This document shows positions 55,536-64,000 of a stretch of DNA of 64,000 nucleotides, piece by piece. Under the pieces are notes generated by a model. It saw only the letters and a list, made by a program, of their open reading frames with translations, did no database searches and was not told the origin of the DNA. The DNA is from Winogradskyella aurantia (lineage in GTDB: Bacteria; Bacteroidota; Bacteroidia; Flavobacteriales; Flavobacteriaceae), in the NCBI RefSeq assembly GCF_002266855.1, contig NZ_NGJN01000003.1, positions 248,001-312,000 of the forward strand. The letters run 5' to 3'. Both the position numbers and the translations under genes were made by a program. Position 1 is the first letter of the stretch, and every line of letters begins with the position of its first letter.

Positions 55536-56429
55536 CTATTTGAAAAAATATCTCAATTGTTGGGTATAATACGATAGCTCAACTTCTGAATTCCCTCTGA
55601 CCAATAAGCGTTGAAGCACAAATGTTAAAACATAAAAGAAGGCGTAGGTATCGCTTTTTAAAACCCTAAGTGTTTTAACAAAGTTAGGGAAGGCCCATTG
55701 CTTATATTTCTCTATATACTTTCTTGTGTCAGATGCACCATGTAAATGAAAGATTTTTGGCTCTGGGGTGAACACTACTTTTAAACCTAAGTTTTGTTTA
55801 ATATACATACACCATTGGAGATCTTCTCCATACATAAAAAAATCATCGTGCAGTTTTTTGTTAGGAAACTGATTTAGTACAGCTCTAGAAAACATAAAGA
55901 AAGTCCCCCAAATCCAATCCCCCTCCTGTGGTGTTTTATAGTCAAATTTGTCACCGAGTTTATAAGTATCTTGGTGATATCTCTTAACAAACTTTTCAAT
56001 TCTACAAATGGAAATGAGATTTTGCCTAATTGAAGGAAAGCGTCCCAAAACTCCCTGAGGGGTTTTATCCAAATTTAGTACGGAACAGGTAAGACAACCT
56101 ATTTTTTTATCACTGTTTAATTGCTCAAAGGCCAATTTCACAGCATTATTAATTAAAATAGTATCACTATTCAGCAATAACAAAACACTACCTCTAGAGT
56201 GCTTTATGCCCAAATTATTACCGCCTGAAAAGCCTAAATTCTCTTTAGATTTAATTAACCTTATAAGCGGAAAGCGACTGATAAACTTCTCTGGATTTAT
56301 CTCAGATGATGCGTTATCTACAACTATAACCTCAAAGCTAACACCACTTGTGTTCTCAAAAACCGAAGCTAAACAATTACAAGTAACCTCAAAGGTATTA
56401 TAATTAACTATGATTATTGAGACATCCAT
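55536..56429 (-). CDS. Family-2 glycosyltransferase (rhamnosyltransferase-like)
   Basis: 297-residue GT-A transferase of the subgroup that includes many rhamnosyltransferases. It starts MDVSIIIVNYNTFEVTCNCL and shows VIVVDNASSEINPEKF (about 34-49), NLGFSGGNNLGIKHS, LLLLNSDTILI (DxD-like, about 83-93), GTFFMFSRAVLNQF and HDDFFMYGEDLQWCMYIK (about 194-211). The rhamnose specificity is only suggested by family; no dTDP-rhamnose genes are in the window. Confidence 0.88.
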   Translation of the reverse strand: MDVSIIIVNYNTFEVTCNCLASVFENTSGVSFEVIVVDNASSEINPEKFISRFPLIRLIKSKENLGFSGGNNLGIKHSRGSVLLLLNSDTILINNAVKLAFEQLNSDKKIGCLTCSVLNLDKTPQGVLGRFPSIRQNLISICRIEKFVKRYHQDTYKLGDKFDYKTPQEGDWIWGTFFMFSRAVLNQFPNKKLHDDFFMYGEDLQWCMYIKQNLGLKVVFTPEPKIFHLHGASDTRKYIEKYKQWAFPNFVKTLRVLKSDTYAFFYVLTFVLQRLLVRGNSEVELSYYTQQLRYFFK

Positions 56430-56433
56430 TTAA

Positions 56434-57591
56434 TTACAAGCTGTTTATATTACTCTTTAATACCTCGTGGATATTATTGGCAAACAAAACGGATTGAGAA
56501 ACTTTGTAAGCGTTTTCAGAAAATACTTTTGACGTATCAGGGTCCCTTGCCGTCTTTTGGCATACATCTAACAAATCCTTGGCAGAGTCAGTACTTATTG
56601 TAATGCCACAATGATACTTTTTGGCAAAGATATAAGCACTTGAATAGTTAGGCCCCCACACAAAAATAGGTTTTCCATAAGGTGCATAGTCTAGCCATTT
56701 CGTTGTAAAACTTGTTGAAACAAAAGGCTTTTCTAATTCCTCAAAACTCATGACTGTCAAAAACGCATCTGCAGCCGCAAGTTCCTTTTTAAGTGCTTCA
56801 AATGGCATAAAGCTCTGATAAATACCTGCTTCCTTCATTTCCTGTATGTCTTCATCACTCCAACCCTTACCCACTGGGAAAATTTTTAAGTGTAATTCAT
56901 CATGATTTTTAATTAATTTGGCAAATTGAAGTAACATTCTGCCATAGGCTCCGTAGCAATTACCTGCATAGGCAATAGTAAATCGATTATTTACAATCTC
57001 ACTGGTAATATTAGATATATTGGCATCACCTATGGGATATAACACATGTCCGTTTTTATGACCCCCAAAAAAGTTTTGCATGCCTTCGCTGGTATAAAAG
57101 GCGAGGTCAGCGGTATGATTTAATAGTCTAAACTTTTTCATCAAAAATTCTCGTACCCAACCATAAGGCTCCATATATGGTTTTATAAACTGTGAGTAGG
57201 GAAATAAATCTTGAAAATCTACTACAAGGGGAATATTCAGTTGTTTTGATAATTGCAGAGCAAATCCAGAGTGAATATTATCTGGTACCGTAAACACAAA
57301 ATCGGGTTCAAATTTTTTTGCATACTCCAAAACCGACTTTGGCAAATAAAACCAACTCCATAAATAATGAAAATTCCAAATAAGTTTTGAAAATCTGGAG
57401 TTCTGTGCCTTTTTACGAATTTTTGACATTGGTATCACAAACTTTACACTAGTCTCAGAAGTATTAGCTTGATAGCTTACAACAGCTATGTCAAAGTCAT
57501 TTCTTTGTACAAAATGACGATGTATAGCTATATGAGCGCCACATGAGGTGTCTGGTATAATTGATGATATATATATTCCTTTTTTATGCAT
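56434..57591 (-). CDS. Family-4-type glycosyltransferase
   Basis: 385-residue GT-B protein. MHKKGIYISSIIPDTSCGAH at the start, FVFTVPDNIHSGFALQLSKQL (about 88-108) and VVDFQDLFPYSQ in the acceptor half, TIAYAGNCYGAYGRMLLQFA (about 207-226) and FLTVMSFEELEKPFVSTSFTTKWLDYAPYGKPIFVWG (about 283-319) in the donor half; the second part carries the acidic motif region. One nucleotide separates it from the following sulfotransferase gene. Specificity unknown. Confidence 0.8.
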   Translation of the reverse strand: MHKKGIYISSIIPDTSCGAHIAIHRHFVQRNDFDIAVVSYQANTSETSVKFVIPMSKIRKKAQNSRFSKLIWNFHYLWSWFYLPKSVLEYAKKFEPDFVFTVPDNIHSGFALQLSKQLNIPLVVDFQDLFPYSQFIKPYMEPYGWVREFLMKKFRLLNHTADLAFYTSEGMQNFFGGHKNGHVLYPIGDANISNITSEIVNNRFTIAYAGNCYGAYGRMLLQFAKLIKNHDELHLKIFPVGKGWSDEDIQEMKEAGIYQSFMPFEALKKELAAADAFLTVMSFEELEKPFVSTSFTTKWLDYAPYGKPIFVWGPNYSSAYIFAKKYHCGITISTDSAKDLLDVCQKTARDPDTSKVFSENAYKVSQSVLFANNIHEVLKSNINSL

Positions 57592-58440
57592 CTATAAAGG
57601 TATTATCTCACAAAGGCCTTCTTGCTTTCTTTTCTCATTAACCGTTTTAAGAAAATAATTCGAAGAAAACTCTTTATCGATTTTATTATGATCTAATTCC
57701 CAATCTAGATGAGTATACCCAAAGTCTCGATAATAATTTGAGAATTTATCTTTAAAAAATTCTAAATCCGCAGCTGTCAACCAATCTTTCCAACTCCCTG
57801 TGCCTTTTGTGCGAACCACTCTATTGAATCTCGTTGGAACGACTGCGATTTCACCTGAATTTAAACTTAAATCCAAATATTTTTCTGTTTTTTCGAAATC
57901 TTGCTTTATAAAGTCTTCATACTTTAAGACAAAGGCATTAGACTCCTTATAAAAGCTTCTGAGATATTCATTTCTCTGAACGAACTCATTTAACGGTAGC
58001 GAATGGCCTACATACTTCACCCACATATCAATACAATTTATGGAATCTGGTTGTTTGGATTTTTGACAAAGGGCACTATAAAACTCTAAAATCAGTTCTT
58101 CGTCCTTGTCCCAGAGGGAATGATAACCCGCTTCATAAAGCATAGCACTAATAAATTGATCTCTTGGATCTCGTGGTATCAAAATTATTTTCGAAAAATT
58201 AGATATGGCCTGCATATCTATTTGTTTTATAGCAACAACTTTAGTTATTGACTTTTTGTTTTTTGTTATGGCCTTGTTGATGGTTTCTAGATGTGAGGGC
58301 TCGAAATATTCAGCCACGTCATTACCCCCTAATGCATTTTTCAGTTTATACAACAATGCCGTTGTACCTGATTTTGGCGCACCAATAACTAATAGGTTTT
58401 TAGCTTCTGCATTTTTATATTTTTTAAAAAATCTTAACAT
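57592..58440 (-). CDS. Sulfotransferase-fold protein
   Basis: 282-residue putative PAPS-dependent sulfotransferase. The PAPS loop LLVIGAPKSGTTALLYKL is at about residues 16-33, and KIILIPRDPRDQFISAML (about 83-100) is the 3'-phosphate site. A conserved YEDF segment (about 173-176) and GSWKDW near 216-221 are typical. It is the middle of three such proteins in the locus and adjoins another one by one base. Role in sulfating the exopolysaccharide is inferred. Confidence 0.85.
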   Translation of the reverse strand: MLRFFKKYKNAEAKNLLVIGAPKSGTTALLYKLKNALGGNDVAEYFEPSHLETINKAITKNKKSITKVVAIKQIDMQAISNFSKIILIPRDPRDQFISAMLYEAGYHSLWDKDEELILEFYSALCQKSKQPDSINCIDMWVKYVGHSLPLNEFVQRNEYLRSFYKESNAFVLKYEDFIKQDFEKTEKYLDLSLNSGEIAVVPTRFNRVVRTKGTGSWKDWLTAADLEFFKDKFSNYYRDFGYTHLDWELDHNKIDKEFSSNYFLKTVNEKRKQEGLCEIIPL

Positions 58441-58441
58441 A

Positions 58442-59311
58442 TTAAAATTTTAATTGCCAGAAATCTTCAGTTTTTCCGTATTCATTAAGAAATAAGGTTA
58501 TATCTTTATTTACATAATTGATAAATTCAATCTGTAAATTCTCTGAAATAAGAGGCTCCGGATATGTCATCTTCTCGTGTATTTTTATATTCTTTTTTAG
58601 CCTGTTACGTGTTGCTTCCGGTACAATTTTTTTAATGACACCATCCAATTTATTATCATAAACAAAGCGAAAAAAAGGCGTTAAGGTCCTTTTATCTTCT
58701 GCAGTATTTGATGCCTTTACTTCTATTTGCTCCGGTTTCGCAATACCTAAAAAAGCATATAGTTTATTAAATTCCAAATCCTCATTATTGATTAAATCTT
58801 CTAAAAACATCACGTGGATATTTTCAGTTGGAAAAAACTTTTTATAATGGTTCAGTTGATAACCATATTTATAATGACACCAGTGTGTTGTATGACTTTT
58901 TAGATAACTCACATAACTTTCGAAACCTTTTTTCGCTGGTTTGTGCAAAAAGTGATTTCTATGATGTAAATGCATCTTCCAGCTAGAGACCAGGCGTGCT
59001 ATAGGGTTTCTTACAATATAGACTAATTTCATTTCTGGATTAAAGTTATAAATGCGCTCTGCAGACCTATTATTTGGCATCGCTGCGTAATTTGGAGTGG
59101 CATCGATTATAACCTTTTCATTAGTGTGGTGGGCAAAATGTTGGCTATACCAGAGTTCCCCTTTCTGATAATTCTTATCTAAGTCAAAAAAACGAACTTC
59201 CTTGGGCTTGCTTAAACAACAATCTGGATGCTCATCTAAAACTTGAGCCAATGTTGTTGTGCCACATTTGGCAGATCCGATAATTAGGACATTAGGCTTT
59301 TTAGGCTCCAT
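58442..59311 (-). CDS. Sulfotransferase (heparan-sulfate N-sulfotransferase-like domain)
   Basis: 289-residue sulfotransferase of the type related to eukaryotic heparan-sulfate sulfotransferases. PAPS loop VLIIGSAKCGTTTLAQVL (about 9-26), KPKEVRFFDLDKNYQKG (about 36-52), DATPNYAAMP (about 70-79), KLVYIVRNPIARLVSSWKMH (about 95-114, the 3'-phosphate motif) and VMFLEDL. This is the best conserved of the three. It directly follows the ABC flippase gene, as expected for an enzyme acting on the repeat unit or the polymer. Confidence 0.9.
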   Translation of the reverse strand: MEPKKPNVLIIGSAKCGTTTLAQVLDEHPDCCLSKPKEVRFFDLDKNYQKGELWYSQHFAHHTNEKVIIDATPNYAAMPNNRSAERIYNFNPEMKLVYIVRNPIARLVSSWKMHLHHRNHFLHKPAKKGFESYVSYLKSHTTHWCHYKYGYQLNHYKKFFPTENIHVMFLEDLINNEDLEFNKLYAFLGIAKPEQIEVKASNTAEDKRTLTPFFRFVYDNKLDGVIKKIVPEATRNRLKKNIKIHEKMTYPEPLISENLQIEFINYVNKDITLFLNEYGKTEDFWQLKF

Positions 59312-59316
59312 ACGGT

Positions 59317-61104
59317 TTATGTAATATTATTTATTTCTAAAATCAAATCACTATAAATGCCTTGTGATTTTAGTTTACCTTTTTTAAATACAAATATCAC
59401 GTCGGTATTTTTTAAGGTTTCCAGACGGTGGGCTATTTGGATAATCGTTAAATTTTTGGGTAGTGCATCAATAGAGGCTATTAAGCGTTTTTCAGTTTCG
59501 TTGTCTAAAGCACTGGTCGCTTCATCAAAAATAAGTATTTCGGGCTCCCCATAAAGGGCTCTGGCCAAAACAATTCGCTGCCTTTGCCCACCACTCAGCT
59601 TTATACCTCTATCGCCACAAATAGTCTTGTAGCCTTCAGACATGGTTTCGGATATAAAATCATGAATTTGAGCCAATTTAGCCGCAGCTTTTACTTTTTC
59701 TAAATCGATATCCTTTTCTGGCACACCAAAGGCAATGTTATTAATTACCGTATCATCGATTAAAAAGATGTCTTGAGGCACATAGCCTATTTTTTTTCGC
59801 CAACTGGCAATGTTTGTCTCATTAAGAGGTTTGTGGTCTATGATGATCCCGCCTCGTGAAGGTTTAAGCAAACCCAAAACAGCATCGACTAAAGTAGATT
59901 TTCCGGCTCCAGAACTTCCAATAATACCAACGCGTTGTCCCTTTTTAATCGTTAAGTTTATAGACCTTAAGGTATCTTCAGACACATTGGGGTATCTAAA
60001 ACACAAATCTTTTAGTAGAATTTTCTCAGAAAAAACAATTGGTCTTTTTTCTAAGGTTGTATTTTGATTTTCTTCTGTAATAATCTTGTCTTTAAAGTCT
60101 TCAGTTAAAATATCAACCGCATATTGATGACTTTTCATTCTATTTAATGAGGCACTTATTATCTGAAGTCCAGGCAAAATACGATAGGCTGCCATAACAA
60201 ACAGCACAAAGATTGGCAAAATATTTTCAAGGGAATTCCCTTTTGAAAACATAAACAATACGAGAATTATAATACCGGAAAAAACAATCCCCTCAATAGC
60301 ATATCTTGGACCATTAGAAGCCAGTGTTAAAAATGAATCGTGGTTTGCGATGATTTGCCATTGTTTTTTAAATCGTTTCAAAAAATACTCCTGTGAATTG
60401 TGTATGATGGCAGACTTTATGCCTGTGAGTAATTGGAAAGCCGATTGGTATCTTGCACTGACCATATCCTTTCGGTCTAAATTACCCAAAATAATTCTTT
60501 TCCTAAAAAATAAGTTTGATATGAACAATATGGCTGAAAAAAACACAACAGCAACCAAAATCACCTGCCAATTAATAAATAATAGCAGAATAAAGATTAT
60601 GATAATATTGATGAACTTGGATATAATTTCTATTAAAGGCGTTATGGCACCAGCCATAAAAGAATTGACATCACCTTGGATTCGTTTCACCAATTCACCG
60701 CTGTTATTTTGCACATGAAAAATATAGGGTTGATAAGCGTATATAGCTAATAATTTTGAACCGATTAACATCCCTGTATCATTCGCGTATTTTGAGCGAT
60801 AATAATCGGCAAATACATTAGTGAGACTAGATAGCAAAATCAGTGTAATAGCAATGCAGCCCGAAGTAAGCACCAAATTATCTTTTATAGCGGGTGGCAG
60901 CAGGTACTCAAATTTTAAGTACAAACCAGATTGTGCAATCATATCTGGATTAGTTACGAAGGACAAAAATGGCAAAATTGAAAATATACTGAGGGCCTGC
61001 AAAATACCCTGGCTTATGGAGAGAAAAACAACCCAAATGAATCGCTTTCTACCAAAAGGTAAAATGAGGTTAAGAATTTTTTTTAGATAATGACTGTTTT
61101 TCAT
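59317..61104 (-). CDS. ABC transporter, fused permease/ATPase (PglK/MsbA-like flippase)
   Basis: 595-residue half-transporter that forms a homodimer. Six membrane helices occupy about residues 20-320; the ATPase has Walker A GSSGAGKSTL (about 398-407), Q-loop YVPQDIFL, signature LSGGQRQR (about 499-506) and Walker B ILIFDEATSALD (about 519-530). The nucleotide-binding domain resembles PglK, which flips undecaprenyl-diphosphate-linked glycans. No Wzx-type flippase is in the locus, so it is the best candidate for repeat-unit translocation; drug or lipid export is the alternative. Confidence 0.85.
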   Translation of the reverse strand: MKNSHYLKKILNLILPFGRKRFIWVVFLSISQGILQALSIFSILPFLSFVTNPDMIAQSGLYLKFEYLLPPAIKDNLVLTSGCIAITLILLSSLTNVFADYYRSKYANDTGMLIGSKLLAIYAYQPYIFHVQNNSGELVKRIQGDVNSFMAGAITPLIEIISKFINIIIIFILLLFINWQVILVAVVFFSAILFISNLFFRKRIILGNLDRKDMVSARYQSAFQLLTGIKSAIIHNSQEYFLKRFKKQWQIIANHDSFLTLASNGPRYAIEGIVFSGIIILVLFMFSKGNSLENILPIFVLFVMAAYRILPGLQIISASLNRMKSHQYAVDILTEDFKDKIITEENQNTTLEKRPIVFSEKILLKDLCFRYPNVSEDTLRSINLTIKKGQRVGIIGSSGAGKSTLVDAVLGLLKPSRGGIIIDHKPLNETNIASWRKKIGYVPQDIFLIDDTVINNIAFGVPEKDIDLEKVKAAAKLAQIHDFISETMSEGYKTICGDRGIKLSGGQRQRIVLARALYGEPEILIFDEATSALDNETEKRLIASIDALPKNLTIIQIAHRLETLKNTDVIFVFKKGKLKSQGIYSDLILEINNIT

Positions 61105-62175
61105 TTATAAAGCACTCAACTCACACCAATTCTTTTGTGTTTTGGCAAAACTTGCTATTTCGTTTAAAATATCATCTATCTTGATCTTTGGAGACCAGCC
61201 CCAGGTAGCTTTGGCTTTAGAGGCATCCAATACCATCCATGGAATATCAAAAGGACGCTCGGTTTTAGTCTGTTCTACCGTGTTATCTCCTACATGTTTT
61301 CTACACCATTCGGTTAGCTGCGCTAATGACATAGCGTTCTCCACCCCGCCACTCAAATTAATAATTCTTGGTTTTTTACTGTCTTTTGGTTCTTGTAATT
61401 GTAACAAAATTAAATCGGCTAAATCGTTAGGGTGCAAGCAATCTCTTACCTGATAACCCGAGCCACCAAAACCAATGTACTTTAAAGGCCTGTGTTCTTG
61501 GAAACTGTGAATCCAAAAGGAAAAAATCCCTTGTGCTGGATGCCCAAATTGCCCAGCACCTGCTAGGACCCCACAACGATTTATCCAAACTGGGAACCCA
61601 AAGGTTTCTCCATATTCTAAGGCTAAATGCTCTGAGGCCACTTTGGTACTTCCATACAGTGATACTGGTGGGAGCGTAGAATAGCTTTCATTGACACCTT
61701 TAGTTGAAATACCTACAGGAAAATCTTGTTTTGTTGATGGCGAAAAAGCTTTGTTAGATTCCACCATATCTAAATTTGCCAAATCAGGAATAGAATACAC
61801 ACGACTAGTAGACAACAACACAAAGGCGGCTTGGTGTTGTTTACAGTATTCTAATAAATTGATTGTCCCTTGCAAATTATGTTCAATCAATTGACGGCTA
61901 CTGGTTTTACCATCGACCCCAGCCAAAACCGATGGATTTGCTGCAGCATCAATTAACACATCAGCTTTAGGAATGGTCTCTAAGTCACTCGCCACGCGAA
62001 TATCGCCGCGATAAACGGTAATCCCTAAGTCTTTCAATGGCTCTAAGTTAGTCCAACTGCCTGCTCGACTGCAGTTATCAAGGCCGAAAATCTCAAAATC
62101 TGGATTCTCTCCCTTGAGATGCTTTGCTATCCTAGATCCTACAAAGCCGCAAATCCCTGTGATAAATATTTTCAT
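61105..62175 (-). CDS. NAD-dependent sugar epimerase (RfbE-like extended SDR)
   Basis: 356-residue extended short-chain dehydrogenase. Motifs: ITGICGFVGSRIAKHL (about 4-19, nucleotide binding), ADVLIDAAANPSVLAGVDG (about 71-89), LLSTSRVYS and SLYGSTKVASEHLALEYG (catalytic YxxxK, about 173-190), VRDCLHPNDLADLI. It resembles CDP-paratose 2-epimerases and other NDP-sugar epimerases. It is second in the locus after a related enzyme. The exact sugar cannot be assigned. Confidence 0.82.
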   Translation of the reverse strand: MKIFITGICGFVGSRIAKHLKGENPDFEIFGLDNCSRAGSWTNLEPLKDLGITVYRGDIRVASDLETIPKADVLIDAAANPSVLAGVDGKTSSRQLIEHNLQGTINLLEYCKQHQAAFVLLSTSRVYSIPDLANLDMVESNKAFSPSTKQDFPVGISTKGVNESYSTLPPVSLYGSTKVASEHLALEYGETFGFPVWINRCGVLAGAGQFGHPAQGIFSFWIHSFQEHRPLKYIGFGGSGYQVRDCLHPNDLADLILLQLQEPKDSKKPRIINLSGGVENAMSLAQLTEWCRKHVGDNTVEQTKTERPFDIPWMVLDASKAKATWGWSPKIKIDDILNEIASFAKTQKNWCELSAL

Positions 62176-62192
62176 TTTTTATAAGGTCTAAA

Positions 62193-63245
62193 TTAGCTCA
62201 ACCGTTCTTTCCAAGACTCCACAATCTGTCTAATAGTTTCATCTAATGAAATGGTGATATCCCAATCTGGGTAATGCGATTTCATTTTACGTAGATCACT
62301 GTAATAACAAATATGATCACCCTCTCTGTTTTTATCGGAGTATTGGTAATTCATGGCTTTTCCAGAATATTTCTCAGCAATTTTAAAAGCTTCAAGGATA
62401 GAACAAGTATTGTCTTTACCACCACCTAAATTATACACCTCTGCAATTCTAGGTTTATCAATAAACGCTTCTATGAATTTTGAGATGTCATATGAGTGGA
62501 TATTATCTCGAACTTGCTTTCCTTTGTAACCAAATACGGTGTACTGCGTGCCATCTAAATTACATTTTACGAGATAACTTAAAAAGCCATGCAATTCTAC
62601 ACCCGAGTGGTTCGGTCCAGTTAAACAGCCACCACGTAGTACACAAGTTGGCATATTAAAATAGCGACCATATTCTTGCACACACACATCCGCCGCTACT
62701 TTTGAGGCCCCAAATAAGGAATGCTTACTCTGGTCAATAGTGAAATTTTCAGGAATACCCGTATGATAGGTTTCATCGGCATAATCCCAACGGGTCTCGA
62801 GCTCTACCATGGGAATTAGATTTGGCGCATCACCATAAACCTTGTTGGTCGACATGTGCACAAAAGGGACATCCGTAGAGAATTGCCGTGTGGCTTCTAG
62901 CAAGTTAAAGGTCCCAACCGCATTGGTATCAAAATCCTCAAAAGGGATATCCGCTGCTCTATCGTGACTTGGCTGCGCAGCTGTATGCACAATGGCGTCT
63001 GGCGCAATATCTTTTACCATCTTAAGCACGCCCTCACGATCTCTGATATCGAGTTCTACGTGATTATAATTGGTTAGGTCTTCTTCTAGTCGTTTTTGAT
63101 TCCAACGTGTATCACCTTTCTCGCCAAAGAATACAGCACGTTGGTTATTATCTACACCGTAAATTTCCCAGCCTAGATTGTGAAAGTGTTTACATACTTC
63201 TGAGCCGACCAAACCGGATGAACCCGTTACTAATAGTTTTTTCAT
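62193..63245 (-). CDS. NAD-dependent sugar epimerase (CDP-paratose 2-epimerase-like)
   Basis: 350-residue extended SDR, first gene of the locus in transcription order. Motifs: [16 protein letters not shown] (about 5-20), [21 protein letters not shown] (about 85-105), [11 protein letters not shown] (about 132-142), [18 protein letters not shown] (about 176-193, where the usual catalytic Tyr position is Phe) and [19 protein letters not shown] and the DRA segment are shared with RfbE-type CDP-tyvelose epimerases. The phenylalanine at the YxxxK position is unusual. No CDP-sugar synthesis genes are in view. Confidence 0.82.
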   Translation of the reverse strand: MKKLLVTGSSGLVGSEVCKHFHNLGWEIYGVDNNQRAVFFGEKGDTRWNQKRLEEDLTNYNHVELDIRDREGVLKMVKDIAPDAIVHTAAQPSHDRAADIPFEDFDTNAVGTFNLLEATRQFSTDVPFVHMSTNKVYGDAPNLIPMVELETRWDYADETYHTGIPENFTIDQSKHSLFGASKVAADVCVQEYGRYFNMPTCVLRGGCLTGPNHSGVELHGFLSYLVKCNLDGTQYTVFGYKGKQVRDNIHSYDISKFIEAFIDKPRIAEVYNLGGGKDNTCSILEAFKIAEKYSGKAMNYQYSDKNREGDHICYYSDLRKMKSHYPDWDITISLDETIRQIVESWKERLS

Positions 63246-63729
63246 GTTATATATTATTGTAATTAAACGTTTTGAGGAAGCTTAAGACACATTTAGAGAA
63301 AAGCGGTCCCATGTTGTGCTTTAAAGACAAACCCTTTTTAACATTGGCTGTTGTCAAGAGCAATATGGAGTCAAAAGCTAAAGTAAAACGTGACAAGTCC
63401 GCTTGACCCATAAAGAATAATAGCGTTTTTATTATGATACTGCGATTCAGTGGACAAAAATGCGACTTAAATCTTTAATTCACAAAACAAAAGGCCATAA
63501 GTTATGGTACCCTTTTGATTGAAACTATCGTATTAGCTCACGAAAAGTTTTGAAGTATAAGGGTATAGTCAAATATAAGTTTCTTGTAAGTCATTGACAG
63601 TTCGCGCTTAGCTATAGAGATAAGTTATAAGTAATGCGTGTTGGGTGATTGTAATGGTAATAGTCAATCAGAGGATGATGAAGCTAATTTTTAGTTAGGT
63701 AGCTGCGATTTACGTTTTGAGTAATAGAG
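63246..63729. other. Leader region upstream of the polysaccharide locus
   Basis: No gene is seen. A TATATTTG element on the reverse strand at 63570-63577 could start a long leader (about 325 bases) for the locus, but no -33 TTG is found at the ideal distance. Confidence 0.3.
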
Positions 63730-63945
63730 GGTTCTCGATACAAAATAGCTCAAAGCCATTTCACTCTAACTGAAAGCAAAACTCAGATTTGTCACATCGA
63801 TTGCTTGCGAGGAATGCGCAAGTGTATTAAGATTTGTTGATATGTAGAATTTGCACTAGTGAGTACTGTCTTCTTGGTCGTTATTATTTTTTTTGGTTGT
63901 CGATACAAAATGGCTCAAAACCATTTGACTCGGTCTGGCAACTGG
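63730..63945. repeat. Degenerate REP/BIME-like modules in opposite stem orientation
   Basis: Three decayed modules: 63730-63776 (GTTCTCGATACAAAA.. with the AATGGC-type stem, reverse of A), 63797-63840 (TTGTCACATCGATTGCTTGCG..GCAAGTGTATTAAGAT, reverse of the B type with GCTTGCG stem), and 63897-63947 (GTCGATACAAAATGGC..GCCA-like, reverse of A). They are less conserved than the two arrays. Confidence 0.7.
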
Positions 63946-64000
63946 GAGGAGAAAACGTTGAAACAATTTATCCTGCATTGATAAAAGCCTGTTTTCGATA

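Overview
The window is a piece of chromosome from a member of the Flavobacteriaceae, most likely marine. Evidence: Bacteroidota-type -7 elements (TAnnTTTG) just upstream of many start codons; type IX secretion genes (plug protein, PorT/SprT and a cargo protein with a C-terminal sorting domain); a Na+-pumping NADH:quinone reductase; a primary sigma factor of only 287 residues; an AccD without zinc-ribbon cysteines; and TamL-type outer-membrane biogenesis. The DNA is AT-rich. No rRNA, tRNA or CRISPR was seen.

Left part (1-34.8 kb) is ordinary core genome: nqrABC (3' end off the window), T9SS plug, apaG, pruA, a T9SS-exported lipase-like hydrolase, rsmG, a fatty-acid desaturase, an aspartate-type aminotransferase, trkA-trkH, ubiE-porT, a TrmH-family methyltransferase, tamL, fba, accD, two lipoproteins, rpsO, pnp, a processive GT2 synthase, proC-proB-proA, a small possible nuclease-fold protein, rpoD and rpe. 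Clear intrinsic terminators separate several units. The spacer behind rpoD holds three consecutive hairpins and is a candidate small RNA.

Right part (36.2-63.2 kb) is one long minus-strand polysaccharide locus. It reads from two RfbE-like epimerases through a PglK/MsbA-like ABC flippase, sulfotransferases, many GT2 and GT4 glycosyltransferases, acetyltransferases, an SGNH hydrolase, a Wzy-like membrane protein and a UDP-glucuronate decarboxylase, and ends in a WecA-like initiating transferase, Wza and a Wzc tyrosine autokinase. Three sulfotransferase-fold proteins predict a sulfated, acetylated, xylose-containing exopolysaccharide.

The most unusual content is a family of REP/BIME-like palindromic modules. 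They have constant ends (TGTCA..TCGAGTG and TTGTATCGAGA) and exchangeable stem cores, and they strictly alternate in orientation. About 32 recognisable modules lie in two arrays: 34.9-35.6 kb, at the wzc end of the locus, and 42.1-44.2 kb, inside the locus. The second array is interrupted by one intact gene, a 97-residue GIY-YIG endonuclease. Degenerate copies lie beyond the other end of the locus (63.7-63.95 kb). I propose a repeat-associated nuclease system comparable in concept to REP/RAYT, possibly linked to shuffling of the surface-polysaccharide locus; this is inference.
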